Shown one piece after another: positions 12,000 to 22,127 of a DNA stretch of 64,000 bases. Positions within the stretch are counted from its first letter, which is position 1, and every line of letters starts with the position of its first letter. The notes below the pieces were generated by a model. The model was not told the origin of the DNA, made no database searches, and was given only the letters and a program-made list of their open reading frames with translations. A program made the position numbers and the translations under genes. Source of the stretch: Brachyhypopomus gauderio (Eukaryota; Chordata; Actinopteri; Gymnotiformes; Hypopomidae); contig NC_135222.1 of NCBI RefSeq assembly GCF_052324685.1, forward strand, positions 8,877,373 to 8,941,372, read 5' to 3'.

Positions 12000-12530
12000 A
12001 GTAAAAAAAAAGTAAGTTAATAGAAGAGATAGTTGTTTTTTCCTTATTAAGCTTTAACTGATTAGCAAGGAATTTTCCAGATTTATTGCTATGTTCAAAG
12101 TTCTGCCAATGTAGCCTTTGCTGTAAAAATAGTCTTTTTATCTATTATTTCATTTAATTCCAGTTTGAGTTTTCTCAGCTTGTTCAGTGTGTGTTCTTGT
12201 GTGAAGCAGCATGGGCAGCTTCTAAAGATATTTCTTCTTCCAATTCTAATACCAATGTTTTTTCTTTATTTTTCTCATGTTTGCAGTAGGATATTATTTT
12301 CCCCCGCATTACTGTCTTCCCTGCTTCCCAAAGAACACAGGGTGAGGTTCCTGGCAAATCGTTATTTTCTAAATATGTTGTCCATTCCTTTTTGAAGTAA
12401 TTTATGAAATCTTGTTCTTTAAGTAATGATGTATTTAATCTCCTGTTCCTAGTTGCTGGTGTGGTTTTTTCTGTGTCAGAGAGAGAGAGACCGGTGCATG
12501 ATCACTGATAGTGATAGGATGAATCTGAGT
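12000..12530 (-). pseudogene. L1-clade LINE ORF2 fragment (between endonuclease and RT)
   Basis: Read on the - strand, the segment encodes stretches such as FIKYFKKEWTTYLENND, SPCVLWEAGKTVMRGKIISY and KFLANQLKLNKEKTTIS. These are characteristic of the linker between endonuclease and reverse transcriptase in L1-type LINEs. Stops and frameshifts interrupt the reading, and both element ends are missing. The hAT element at 12540 begins right after it. Confidence 0.7.
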
Positions 12531-12794
12531 GTCTGTGACTAGAGGTGGGCGATACTGGGAATTGTGGTATCAATCCGATACCAAGTAAATACAGGGCTAG
12601 TATCGCCGATGTCAATACCGATACTTTTTAATAGATCATAGATCCAAAGGATCCAAAAGATCTAGGATACAATTTCACCAAACATTGTATGTGACAACAA
12701 AGTACTTTATTATCACAATCAATATTTTTGTTTAGAAACAATGGAACAGTAACAAAACAAAGTTTGCCTTAACATTAGGAAAATAAATCTTTTT

Positions 12795-13270
12795 TGAATG
12801 AATGAATGTTTAATTTATATAGCGCCTTTCAAGATAGCCAAGGTCGCTTTACAATTTTAACACAAGTACAAGTCTTACACAACCAATCACACACCGGCTG
12901 AAAGCGGCAGCCAATTGCACACAGTGTACTCTCTACCAGACGCCACAGCCCCCTTGAGGACTGAATGGAGTGCAGGAAGTGTAGGCAGGACAGACCCTAG
13001 TGACAGAGCACCATACACCACTGGGCATACAAGCACACACACATTCATGCACAGACACCTGCTTTTCTATTGAACAGAGACACACAGTTACACACTCAGG
13101 GAGATTTAGTCAGGGAATGCCAATTTACCTAACTTCCATGTTTTTGGACTGTGGGAGGAAACCAGAGACACCTGAGGAAACCCATGCAGACACAGGGAGA
13201 AAATTGAAATTCCACTATAGGGACTTGAACCCAAGACCCCAGTGCTAACCACCAAGCCACCATGTTGCCC
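12795..13270 (-). mobile_element. tRNA-headed SINE with LINE-like tail
   Basis: On the - strand it starts with a tRNA-like head. The pol III A box (TGGCTTGGTGGTTAGCAC) is near 13242-13259 and the B box (GGTTCAAGTCC) near 13221-13231. The body includes GTTTCCTCCCACAGTCC. The tail ends AAAGGCGCTATATAAATT followed by (ATTC)n. This matches a common teleost SINE family with an L2-like tail. A more decayed relative is at 46595-47015. Confidence 0.75.
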
Positions 13271-13407
13271 AAACAAGTAGAATACACAAAAAATACAAAA
13301 ATGAATTAAAATGATCCCCTCACTAGATATCTTTTCTATTTCTTTCTTTCTGTTTATTCTTTCTGTTTAAAAATTGGAATTTTCTTCCTTTCATTGCAAT
13401 TGATTTT

Positions 13408-13739
13408 TGTCACGCCCGGAGCGCGGCGAAGGACGAGACAGAAATCCTTGGCGTTGACAAACATTATGTTTATTCACACACATATATTACGCAGATGGCG
13501 CATGTAAAACATGTAGGAACACAGAAACATGTACGACTCAAACAACGACGAGCACAAGACACTGCGCGAACGCACATTAAATAGACAAACCACATAAACC
13601 CCACGTGATGACGAGACGAGCCACAGGTGAGACAGATGAACACAGGACATAACCGCACCCACGGAGATCCACAGACGAGTAGACTCAGACAACATAAACA
13701 CACGCCAAAAAGGGAGGGGTCAGGGACCGCAACGTGACA
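13408..13739 (-). mobile_element. LTR plus polypurine tract of a truncated LTR retrotransposon
   Basis: On the - strand the segment begins TGTCACGTTGC and ends CCGGGCGTGACA, with a TATA-like TCTATTTAATG and GAATAAAC inside. Immediately upstream on that strand (13740-13760) is GGTGGGGGAGTC, a likely polypurine tract. This is therefore a 3' LTR with a short internal remnant rather than a solo LTR. Confidence 0.65.
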
Positions 13740-13889
13740 GACTCCCCCACCAAGGGCACTACCCGTCCCGGGGTGCCAGTGTTGGTATCGATATTATCGA
13801 TATTTGGATCGATCCGCCCACCTCTAGCATGCGGAGTCAAGCGCTATGGTCAGACGCACAAGTAGAACTGAGCCAAGAAGAAAGCAAAA

Positions 13890-14010
13890 ATATTTATTTA
13901 AAAAAATAAAAATAGTAACGCACAGTTACTTGGATAAGTAACTTTAATCTGATAATATAACTCGTTACCAAAAAAAGTGGTAAGATTACAGTAACGCGTT
14001 GACATCACTG
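13890..14010. mobile_element. hAT terminal fragment
   Basis: A sequence ending AGTAACGCGTTGACATCACTG resembles the terminus of abundant fish hAT elements (inverse of CAGTG...AACGCGTTAC). The opposite end was not found. Confidence 0.35.
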
Positions 14011-14271
14011 TTAGTATCCAAAACAATTAAAAATGTTTTAGTGATTTGATGATATGAAACACTACACACAGAAATTTGATGGATTTTATACATTTAAAAT
14101 ATAATTCATAATTGGTGCACAGCCTATTATCTAACAGACTTACAAAGTGTCATTAATTGCTATTAATAAGGTAATTGTCTTTATTCTTATAAATTTTTTA
14201 ATAACCTTATTTGATGGCAAAAGTTCGAAGTGTTTCCAGACTTCAGAACGGCCTCTTTTTGGCAATGGTTC

Positions 14272-14492
14272 TGTAGCGACTACTACTCCTCGCAGCGAAT
14301 GCCCTAACAGACAGGCACTTGGCCACTCAGGGAGTTTTAGCCCTTTAAGTGACACTGGGGGAGCGGCGCCTGCGCGTGCCAGGGGAGGGGGAGAAAACAG
14401 TGCTATTGTTTGAGTTGTGTGGAAAATAAAGTTTCCCTCCTCGAGATTTTCTGGATTAAGCAGTTTGTGCCTCGGTTCCCGAACCCGCTTCA
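14272..14492 (+). repeat. 5' LTR of the gypsy element
   Basis: It begins TGTAGCGACTACTACTCC and ends CCCGCTTCA, with AATAAA near 14427. The probable primer-binding region (TGGTGACCCCGACG) follows at 14494. I did not assign the primer tRNA. Confidence 0.9.
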
Positions 14493-14538
14493 GTGGTGAC
14501 CCCGACGTCTATTCGGACGATTCCGAAGTATTCGCGTC

Positions 14539-15200
14539 ATGTCGGCGAACGCAGTAGCGCTTAAATTACCGGAGTTTTGGGAGCAGCGTGCTGCCGTTTG
14601 GTTTGCTCAAGCCGAGGCTCAGTTTGTCATCCGGAAAATCACGGAGGATGACACGATGTATTATTGTCGTCGCAGCCCTGAACAACGACACCGCCTCCAG
14701 GGTGGTGAGTTTTCTTCGAGACCCTCCGGAGGACGATAAGTATGAAGCCAAGTCGCTGCTCCTACAAATTTTCGAGCTGTCGGAGTCGGAGCGTGCCTGC
14801 AGGCTTCTTTCGCTGTCTGGTTTGGGCGATTCCAAACCTTCAGAGCTGATGGATCACATGCTGTCCCTACTGGGCGACCACCCGCCGTGTTTTCTGTTCA
14901 GGGAGATTTTCCTTCAGCAGTTACCCAGCGACGTTCGTGCAACCTTGGTGGGTTCTACCCTCAGGGATTATCGTGCATTAGCTAGGGAGGCCGACAAGAT
15001 TTTCTTGGCCAAGCAGTGTTTTGCAGCCACGCATGTCTGTACACCTCCGCTCGCCTCTGGTGCTGCCGTCTGCGCATCCAGGCCTCCGCCCTCCCCGGCT
15101 CTATGTTTTTACCACGCGCGTTTCGGAGCCAAGGCCAGAAGCTGCCGCCGGTCATGCGGTTTCAGGAAGCCGGGAAAAGTGAGGGCCGACGCCTGCTAGC
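14539..15200 (+). pseudogene. gypsy gag remnant
   Basis: The start codon at 14539 opens a capsid-type Gag reading (KLPEFWEQRAAVWFAQAEAQF). The reading shifts frame near 14640-14700 and continues in another frame to about 15200 (for example LLQIFELSESERACRLLSLSG). The family resemblance is to fish Ty3/gypsy Gag, the capsid protein that packages the element RNA. The frame change makes it non-functional as it stands. No zinc knuckle was clearly seen. Confidence 0.75.
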
Positions 15201-15203
15201 GGC

Positions 15204-18100
15204 TACAGGCGTCGGCCGTTCCAGTAGCCTGCTTTTCCTGACGGACGCGATCTCGGGGCGTCTTTTCCTCTGCGACACAGGTGCTCAGTTGAGCGTTCTG
15301 CCCGCCTCCGAGATGGACATGCTGGCCCCGCCCTTGAGGCCGCCAACGGGAGCTCTATTCCCACGTACGGCCAACGGTCAGTGCCACTGTACTTCGGTGG
15401 GCAGCGGTTCACATGGCCTTTTGTGCTGGCGAAGGTTTCCACTCCCCTCTTAGGTGCCGATTTCCTGTGTGCCAACAGCTTGCTGGTTAATATTAGGAAC
15501 AGACGCCTCGTGAATCCAGAGACTTTCAGCTCTCTCCCATGCTCGCTCAGTCGTTTAAGCTCCTCCAACCGGGTGCATTCTCTGTCTCGGACGATTTCTC
15601 ACATCTCCTTGCGGAGTTTCCTGGTCTGACGGAACCCATATTTTCTTCGGACAGCAGCAGGCATGGGGTTGAGCATCACATCGCGACCTCGGGCCCACCT
15701 GTTCACGCTCGCGCTAGACGTTTGGACCCTGCTAAGCTCGCAATAGCGAGAGCTGAGTTTGGGACAATGGAGCGCCTGGGTATTGTGCATAGGTCTGACA
15801 GCCCCTGGGCCTCGCCGCTGCACATTGTCGAGAAACCAGGCGTGGCTGGCGCCCTTGCGGTGACTATCGCCGGCTCAACGACGCCACCACTCCTGATCGC
15901 TATCCTGTTCCTCATGTGCAAGATTTTTCCACCTGTCTGGCCGGAAAAGTAATATTTTCAAAGGTGGACTTAGTCCGTGGCTACCACCAGGTCCCCGTGC
16001 ACCCCGCGGACGTTCCGAAGACGGCAGTGATCACTCCTTTCAGCCTGTTTGAGTTCCTCCGCATGCTTTTTGGCCTCAAAAATGCTGCACAGACATTCCA
16101 GCATCTCATGGACAGTGTCCTGCGTGATTTGCCTTTCCTTTTTGCCTACCTGGATGACATTTTGGTGGCCAGCGCCTCAAGGTCAGAGCACCTGCGGCAC
16201 CTCAGGCTCCTGTTCGAGCATCTCAGCCAGCACGGCCTGATGATCAACCCGTCGAAGTGCCAGTTCGGACTTCGCCTTACTTCGCCACTGCATCTCCAGG
16301 GCTGGTGTTGTTCCACTCCCTACCAAGGTGGAAGCTATCCAGCGTTTCGCCCGTCCGCTTACAATTAAGGCCCTGCAGGAGTTCCTGGGAATGGTGAACT
16401 TCTATCACCGTTTCATCCCACGAGCAGCCGGCCTCATGCACCCTCTCTACATGGCCAAGGCAAGGCCGCAAAGCACATGGTGGATTGGACTAGTGAGCGG
16501 CTCCTGGCTTTTGACGAAGCTAAGCGCGCGCTGGCGGATGCCACTTTGTTGGCACACTCCTCTCCTGATGCACCCATCGCCATCACCACAGACGCGTCGG
16601 ATTACGCCATGGGTGCGGTGCATGAGCAGTGGGTCGATGGGGCTTGGCAGCCCTTGGCATTCTTCAGTCGCCAGCTCCACCCCGCCGAGCGCAAGAACAG
16701 CACGTTTGACCGCGAGCTACTCGCCCTGTACCTGGCTGTGCGGCATTTTCATTTTCTTCTGGAAGGCCGCCCGTTTACTGCGTTCGTGGACCACAAGCCA
16801 TTGGCATTCGCGATGGCTAAGGTTTCTGAACCGTGGTCTGCTCGTCAGCAGCGTCAGCTGGCCTTCATCTCAGAGTTCACCACGAACATCCAGCACGTTG
16901 CAGGGAAAGACAACTCGGTGACCAACTGCCTCTCTCGTGGGGTCGTCGGCGCCGTGCACCTCGGCATCGACTACTCCCGTATAGCAGCAGACCAGGCGTC
17001 GGACCCGGAGGTCCAGGCCTACAGGACGGCAATCACCGGCCTGCAGTTGGCAGACGTACCCTTCAGTGATGCAGGTGTGACACTCCTCTGTGACGTGTCC
17101 ATGGGCCGGCCTAGGCCTATTGTCCCCGCCCGCTGGCGCAAGCTGGTTTTTGATTCCATACACGACCTCTCACACCCTGGCAGGAGGGCGTCGCAGAAGC
17201 AAGTGGCGGACAAGTTTGTCTGGCATGGCCTCAGGAAGGATGCTCGCGATTGGGTTAGAGCTTGTGTAGCCTGTCAGTGCACCAAGGTGCACATACACGT
17301 TAAGGCCCCGCTGGATTCATTTCCTGTGCCGGAGCGGCGTTTCGACCACGTGCATGTGGATTTAGTCTGGCCGCTGCCACCATCCCATGGTTTCTCTCAC
17401 CTCCTCACTGTCGTCGACAGGATCACAAGGTGGCCGGATGCCATACCGTTGTCCTCCACTACGGCCTCAGAAGTGGCCCGGGCATTTATTGGCGTGTGTG
17501 TTGCATGGTTTGGCGTCCCGTCGGATATGTCCTCGGACCGTGGGCCTCAGTTCACTTCTGCCCTCTGGAATGGCGTGGCTGAGGGCCTCGGAGTACACTT
17601 GCACCGCACGATGGCCTACCATCCCCCGGCCAATGGGCTTTGTGAGCGTTTCCATCGCTCTATGAAAGCTGCGCTCCGGGCCAGCCTACGGGACGGCAAC
17701 TGGGTGGATAGGCTCCACCGGGGTCATGCTGGGCCTCAGGTCGTCCCCCAAAGAGGATGTCCAGGCTTCGTCGGCCGAACTCGTCTATGGCCAGCCCTTG
17801 CGGGTCCCCGGAGATTTTCTCCCTTGTCCTACTGCTCCGTGGTCCGCTGGCCACCAGCGGCAGGCCCTTCGTGAGTTCCCAGGTGCTTTTGTCCCCGTGC
17901 CCACCTCTCAGCATAGCCTACAGCGGTCCCGTTTTCCACCTTCTTTGCGTGCTGCTAAGTTTGTGTTCATACGGCATGATGCGCACTGCAGTCCCCTCCG
18001 CCTGGTCTACAACGGCCCTTTGCAAGTGCTGGAGCCGGGGGACAAGTTCTTCAAGGTGGACATTGGGGGCGTCCCCGAGAGCGTTTTGGTGGACCGTGGT
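15204..18100 (+). pseudogene. gypsy pol remnant (protease, RT, RNase H, integrase)
   Basis: The retropepsin motif CDTGAQLSVL is near 15270. The reverse transcriptase palm spans about 15930-16270, with [17 protein letters not shown] and the catalytic YLDDI near 16146. RNase H is near 16575-16830 (ITTDASDYAMGAV; FVDHKPLA). The integrase zinc region H...CVACQC is near 17160-17280. The integrase core is near 17340-17700 (HVDLVWPLPP, SDRGPQFTS, CERFHRSMKA). At least four frame breaks separate these pieces (near 15450-15540, 15900, 16300-16480 and 17720). The 3' end is split by the hAT insertion at 18101. Confidence 0.88.
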
Positions 18101-18799
18101 CAGAGGTGGGTAGGAACGCGTTACATTTACTCCGTTACATTTACTCGAGTAGCTTTTTGGACAAAAATGTACTTGTAAGAGTGGTTTTAATATGAACGAC
18201 TTCTACTTTTACTTGAGTAAATATGTGGTGAGAAAAATGCGACTTTTACTCCGTTACAATCGGATTTGCGTCGTGCGCTACCGTTACTTTCGTTTTGTAA
18301 ATAATTCGTCTTTTCAGTGAGAAAACGAGAAGACTGACCAATCAAATGAAGCCGATCAGTCACGTGATCACATACGCAAACTTTCTCCACTGGTAGCAAG
18401 AAAGTGTTGACAGAAAAACCTACCGATTATTTCTGGCCTCACATACAGCCAATGTTTACATTACAAACGTGTAAAAAGGACATTTATATAATGCGCTGTC
18501 ATTTGTGTCTGCCAAACGTGTGGACATTTCAGCCTACAAGAACTCAACATCAAATTTGAGGAAACACGATGTGATTAGTTTGCCGTATGTATAATTATGT
18601 GTAATGCTATATCTTGTAGGCATAACGTTTGTATAATGTAATTATTACATGTAACACAGTGCAATACTAAAAACCAGTTCACACTCAGAGTGTACACACT
18701 AGCAATCAATATATGATGATTTAGTTGAACCAAAGTCTGCTACAAATTGATTCAAATAGCGTCAATGAGGAAAATTGTTGAATACTCTACCCACCTCTG
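18101..18799. mobile_element. Non-autonomous hAT inserted in gypsy pol, 699 bp
   Basis: Terminal inverted repeats CAGAGGTGGGTAG and CTACCCACCTCTG are perfect. The flanking 8-bp duplication is ACCGTGGT (18093-18100) versus ACTGTGGT (18800-18807), one mismatch. The subterminal motifs (CGTTACATTTACT, CTTTTACTTGAGTAAATATG) match an abundant fish hAT family. It contains no transposase, and gypsy-like coding sequence resumes after it. Confidence 0.92.
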
Positions 18800-18988
18800 A
18801 CTGTGGTGCTGTGGTGACGGCACGTCCAGCGAGCCGTGGGCGACCCCCGGTCATTGGTCCTGCCCGCCCTGCTGGTCAACCGGCCTGTGCAACTGCCCCG
18901 CCGGCGGCGGTGTGAGCTGGTCTGGGCGGTTGATTCGTCCCCCTCGCCGGATGGATATGTCTGTTTTTGTGAATTCTGGGGGGGCGTG

Positions 18989-19209
18989 TGTAGCGACTAC
19001 TACTCCTCGCAGCGAATTCCCTAACAGACAGGCACTTGGCCACTCAGGGAGTTTTAGCCCTTTAAGTGACACTGGGGGAGCGGCGCCTGCGCATGCCAGG
19101 GGAGGGGGAGAAAACAGTGCTATTGTTTGAGTTGCGTGGAAAATAAAGTTTCCCTCCTCGGGATTTTCTGTATTAAGCAGTTTGTGCCTCGGTTCCCGAA
19201 CCCGCTTCA
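18989..19209 (+). repeat. 3' LTR of the gypsy element
   Basis: It has the same length and ends as the 5' LTR. The purine-rich tract TCTGGGGGGG lies just upstream and is the likely second-strand primer site. Confidence 0.9.
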
Positions 19210-19439
19210 GTTCCATTCTACTCGCTAATTTCTCTCTCTCTCTCTCGCTGTATCTATCGCTGTTGCTACGCTCTCTCTCAATCCTGGAGCGACCCGCGAA
19301 GATTTGCTCTTTTGAATCAGTCCCTGAAGCAGTCACATGGTTGTGTGCCGAAACGAAGTTTCAGACGTCAGCGGTCACGTGATCATTGTGGAACGAATCA
19401 AGCATCGATTCAGTGGTTCGAAGCAGTGGTTGTCGCTTT

Positions 19440-19860
19440 TGTGACACAAACTTTAAGGCTTCAGGTTCGAGGGTAACATCACTAGAGTCAACGGACCTGA
19501 AGGCAGCATCCCTGGCTTTCAGCAGAGAACACACCTCTGAGTTCAGCCAGGGTTTCTGGTTTGGGTAGCAGGCCACAGCCTTGGTTGTGGTAATGTCCTC
19601 CACACACTTGCTGATGTACCCCAGCACAGCAGATGAGTACTCCTCCAGATCCAGCTCTCCTTCATTCTCAGAAGCCTCCCTGAAGACCTGACAGTCTAAG
19701 CAGCTGAAGCAGTCCTGCAGCACAGCGTCTGCGTTGCTGGGTCATACAGCGATGGTCTTCTGTGTGGGTCTAGAGCGGCGCAGCGGGGGGTGGTAAGCAG
19801 GGACAAGCATGACGGAGATGTGGTCAGAGAGGCCTAGGTGGGGGCGGGGCACGGATCTGT
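19440..19860 (-). pseudogene. LINE ORF2 fragment (CR1/L2/jockey type)
   Basis: The - strand encodes LGLSDHISVMLVPAYHPPLR, then VLQDCFSCLDCQVFREASE, YISKCVEDITTTKAV and NQKPWLNSEVCSLLKARDAAF. This is the post-endonuclease linker seen in many fish jockey-superfamily LINEs. Both ends are missing and stops interrupt the reading. Confidence 0.75.
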
Positions 19861-19949
19861 ATGCTTCTCTCTCTCTGGAGTGTTGTTCCCCCTCGTTGGG
19901 ATAATCACGTGCTGGTGAAACCCTGGTAGAGTGTCGGTCAGGTTTACAT

Positions 19950-21283
19950 GGTTTAAAAAATTTTTTTTAACTCAATACAGTATTATAAATGTGGAGGACA
20001 TATTAATATAATCGCACCCTTCTACTAAATATAAAAATATCATTTTCACTCACGCATTAACTCTGTTGACAATTTTTTTACATGCTGACTGCCTTTCTCT
20101 AGCAGCTACCGCAGTATTACATTTACGTATTTCTAATATCTAAATATTCTGCATACAGTCATTAATGCTTCAAGCTACAGTGGTGTGAAATACGATGCTC
20201 GTCTGATTTTCTCATTTAAGTCCATGATAAATCTTATTTATCTGCGTTCCATTAAGAATGCCTTTTATAGTTACGCGTGAACGCGCATCTGTCTGGGTCA
20301 ACCTACTCCAGGGATGTCAAAGTCAAATACACCGAGGGCCAAGAAACCAAATTTGCTACAAGCCGAGGGCCGGACTGGTTCAATGTTTATTAAAACATAT
20401 TGAACTGATTGCACATAGCCTATTGAACCAAGACCTAACAGTGTATATTATTTAATGCTTAAATTAATAAAGCAATATTTTCTGTCATTAATTTCAAGTG
20501 AAAACATTTTTCAACAAGCAAACAGATAAAAACAAACTTCCTTCAAAGAAAACATTTAATGTACATGTCCTGTACATTAAATGAATAAAGTAATAAAGGT
20601 TTGAAAAGTGCTGGAATTTAGGCTAAAGTACTTGAAAATGCTTGAAATTGTAATGACTTCGTTTCACAACAAATATCTGTCTGACTGAACAGTTCTCTTG
20701 TATTACGTTAACAAATAAGAGCCTCTTGTAATTCCAGGACGAAACATGAGAGAATGTGAAGACGTTAAGATTGGGCGTTTTGAAAATAAACAACCATTAA
20801 ATAATGTGAATAAAAAAGCGAATTATTTCGAATCATTTCGACTATATGTATAAATATTTACCTTAATTCAGTTTACCTGGTGCGCGCAGTTACAAAATTC
20901 GAGAGGTGCACAACCTTGCGAATCGACAGCGTGCGACGCCCTCGCGCACGGGCGGAGCCACTGCGATTACGTCATTTTCGCCGCACAGACCTCGCCGCTT
21001 GTGTGTGTTGCACTGACTTCGCGGGCTACCGTTGCATTGTGGGGAATGTAGTGTTTGTGTGTGCAAAACACCATCGGGCGGCTGTGGCCTGCGGGCCGGT
21101 TCTAATAGTAATTAAATATCATCCAGGGGGCCATAGATAATCAATTCGCGGGCCTTGACTTTGACACATGTGACCTACTCAGAGTTGAGCGACCCTGATT
21201 ACTTTAACTCCGATAAGCCGTTTTGGAGTATGTCAGATCGGGGTAAGACAACTCATTGTTAAACCAGCTTTCTGGAATACCCC
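19950..21283 (+). mobile_element. Harbinger element, right-terminal part (interrupted by hAT)
   Basis: The sequence from AACTCAATACAGTATTAT through CCTTTCTCTAGCAGCTACCG to the right end AAACCAGCTTTCTGGAATACCCC parallels the right part and terminal repeat of the 3.9-kb Harbinger element ending at 36277. It is split by the hAT at 20309-21172. The left part is missing. Part of it is repeated at 25620-25690 plus 27350-27505. Confidence 0.7.
20309..21172. mobile_element. hAT element, 864 bp, exact 8-bp TSD ACCTACTC
   Basis: The ends CAGGGATGTCAAAGTCAA and TTGACTTTGACACATGTG are inverted repeats over most of their length. Exact duplications ACCTACTC lie at 20301-20308 and 21173-21180. The subterminal GAGGGCC / GCGGGCC motifs match a very common fish hAT family. 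Removing it rejoins Harbinger sequence (compare CAACCTACTC at 36137-36146). Confidence 0.93.
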
Positions 21284-21637
21284 TAACCTTTATAACCCTT
21301 AATGAATGATGTACTTATCTTTAATGGTAACAAAAATAACATAGCTATTGTAACTGACCGTTCTCTTCCCCATCAAGATAATTTGAGATGCTTCCCACCA
21401 CATCACAAATGTTGAAGCCAGATGGCCAGGATCCACGCATGATTCCACACTGTACAACAAATTTGAACAGAGTAGGCCTGCGGTAGTTTTGCTAGTTGTT
21501 CACATGCAGTCTAATAGTTAAATCATTGCAAACCCTAGTGCGATTATATGACACTATGACAGCCTCCTTAATGGAGACAGAGAGTATCCCTGCCTGCCCT
21601 ACCTCCATCCATCCATCCATCCATTATCTACCGCTTA

Positions 21638-22127
21638 AGGCCCATTCACACCCTACGGTAATTACGGATACGGACCCTTTCGTCCGGTTCCGGAGGTCGT
21701 TTCATCCGTCAGTGGGTCCGTTGCCAGAGCGCTTACGAATCCGTAGTAACGGAGCAATATAAACCGGAAATCAGGGGGCAGTAGAGAGTCAGAAGCATCG
21801 GACGTACACCAATTCGGGAAAATCAATGAAGAAGAGTACTGGACTTTAAAAAATGACGCTCGAGTTAGAAGAGAAACTTTGCGAGTTGGTTAGAGGCTAC
21901 ATTCTGCTACGGTGCCAGGTCATCGCGATAAACAGCGATGCAAAAACAGCTAGGAGGAGATTGCTGGTGCGCCGGTGCCGGAAATTTGACTATACTGCCC
22001 TCTAGAAGATGTATTAAAAAAATCATAACAATGTTGGAAACGGAAAGAGGTATAGTGGCCCCCTACGGAGGCTACGTTTGGTACGGACGGACGAAATTCG
22101 TCCGTGTCCGGAGGTATAAAGCAGGCT
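21638..22127. mobile_element. PIF/Harbinger MITE inside the LINE 3' UTR, TSD TTA
   Basis: The ends AGGCCCATTCACACCCTACGG and the inverse of AGCCTGCTTTATACCTCCGG are imperfect inverted repeats. TTA flanks it at 21635-21637 and 22128-22130, the usual PIF/Harbinger target. Removing it restores the LINE tail sequence CCGCTTATCCGGAGCCGG. It includes a short reading MTLELEEKLCELVRGYILLR, possibly the start of a captured Harbinger gene. Confidence 0.88.

Larger units (their letters stand above)
12540..13826. mobile_element. hAT-like element holding a SINE and an LTR fragment
   Basis: The left end TAGAGGTGGGCG (12540-12551) is the inverse of the right end CGCCCACCTCTA (13815-13826). Both subterminal parts contain ATCGATA/CCGATAC-like motifs. 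No clear 8-bp duplication is visible, so the flanks may be eroded. The interior is mostly two later insertions, a SINE and an LTR-element end. Confidence 0.6.
14272..19209 (+). mobile_element. Ty3/gypsy LTR retrotransposon, full length but inactivated
   Basis: It is bounded by two 221-bp LTRs and flanked by a 4-bp duplication GTTC (14268-14271 and 19210-19213). The internal order is Gag, protease, reverse transcriptase, RNase H, integrase, the Ty3/gypsy order. No envelope-like gene was seen. The LTRs differ at about five of 221 positions, suggesting fairly recent insertion. The open reading frame is broken by several frame changes, and a 699-bp hAT element interrupts the 3' end of pol. The element sits in older repeat debris. 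Confidence 0.93.

Noticed and set aside
12532..13834. 8-bp target duplication for the 12540-13826 hAT-like element
   Set aside because: The flanks TCTGTGAC and GCATGCGG do not match, so the element call rests on its inverted ends only.
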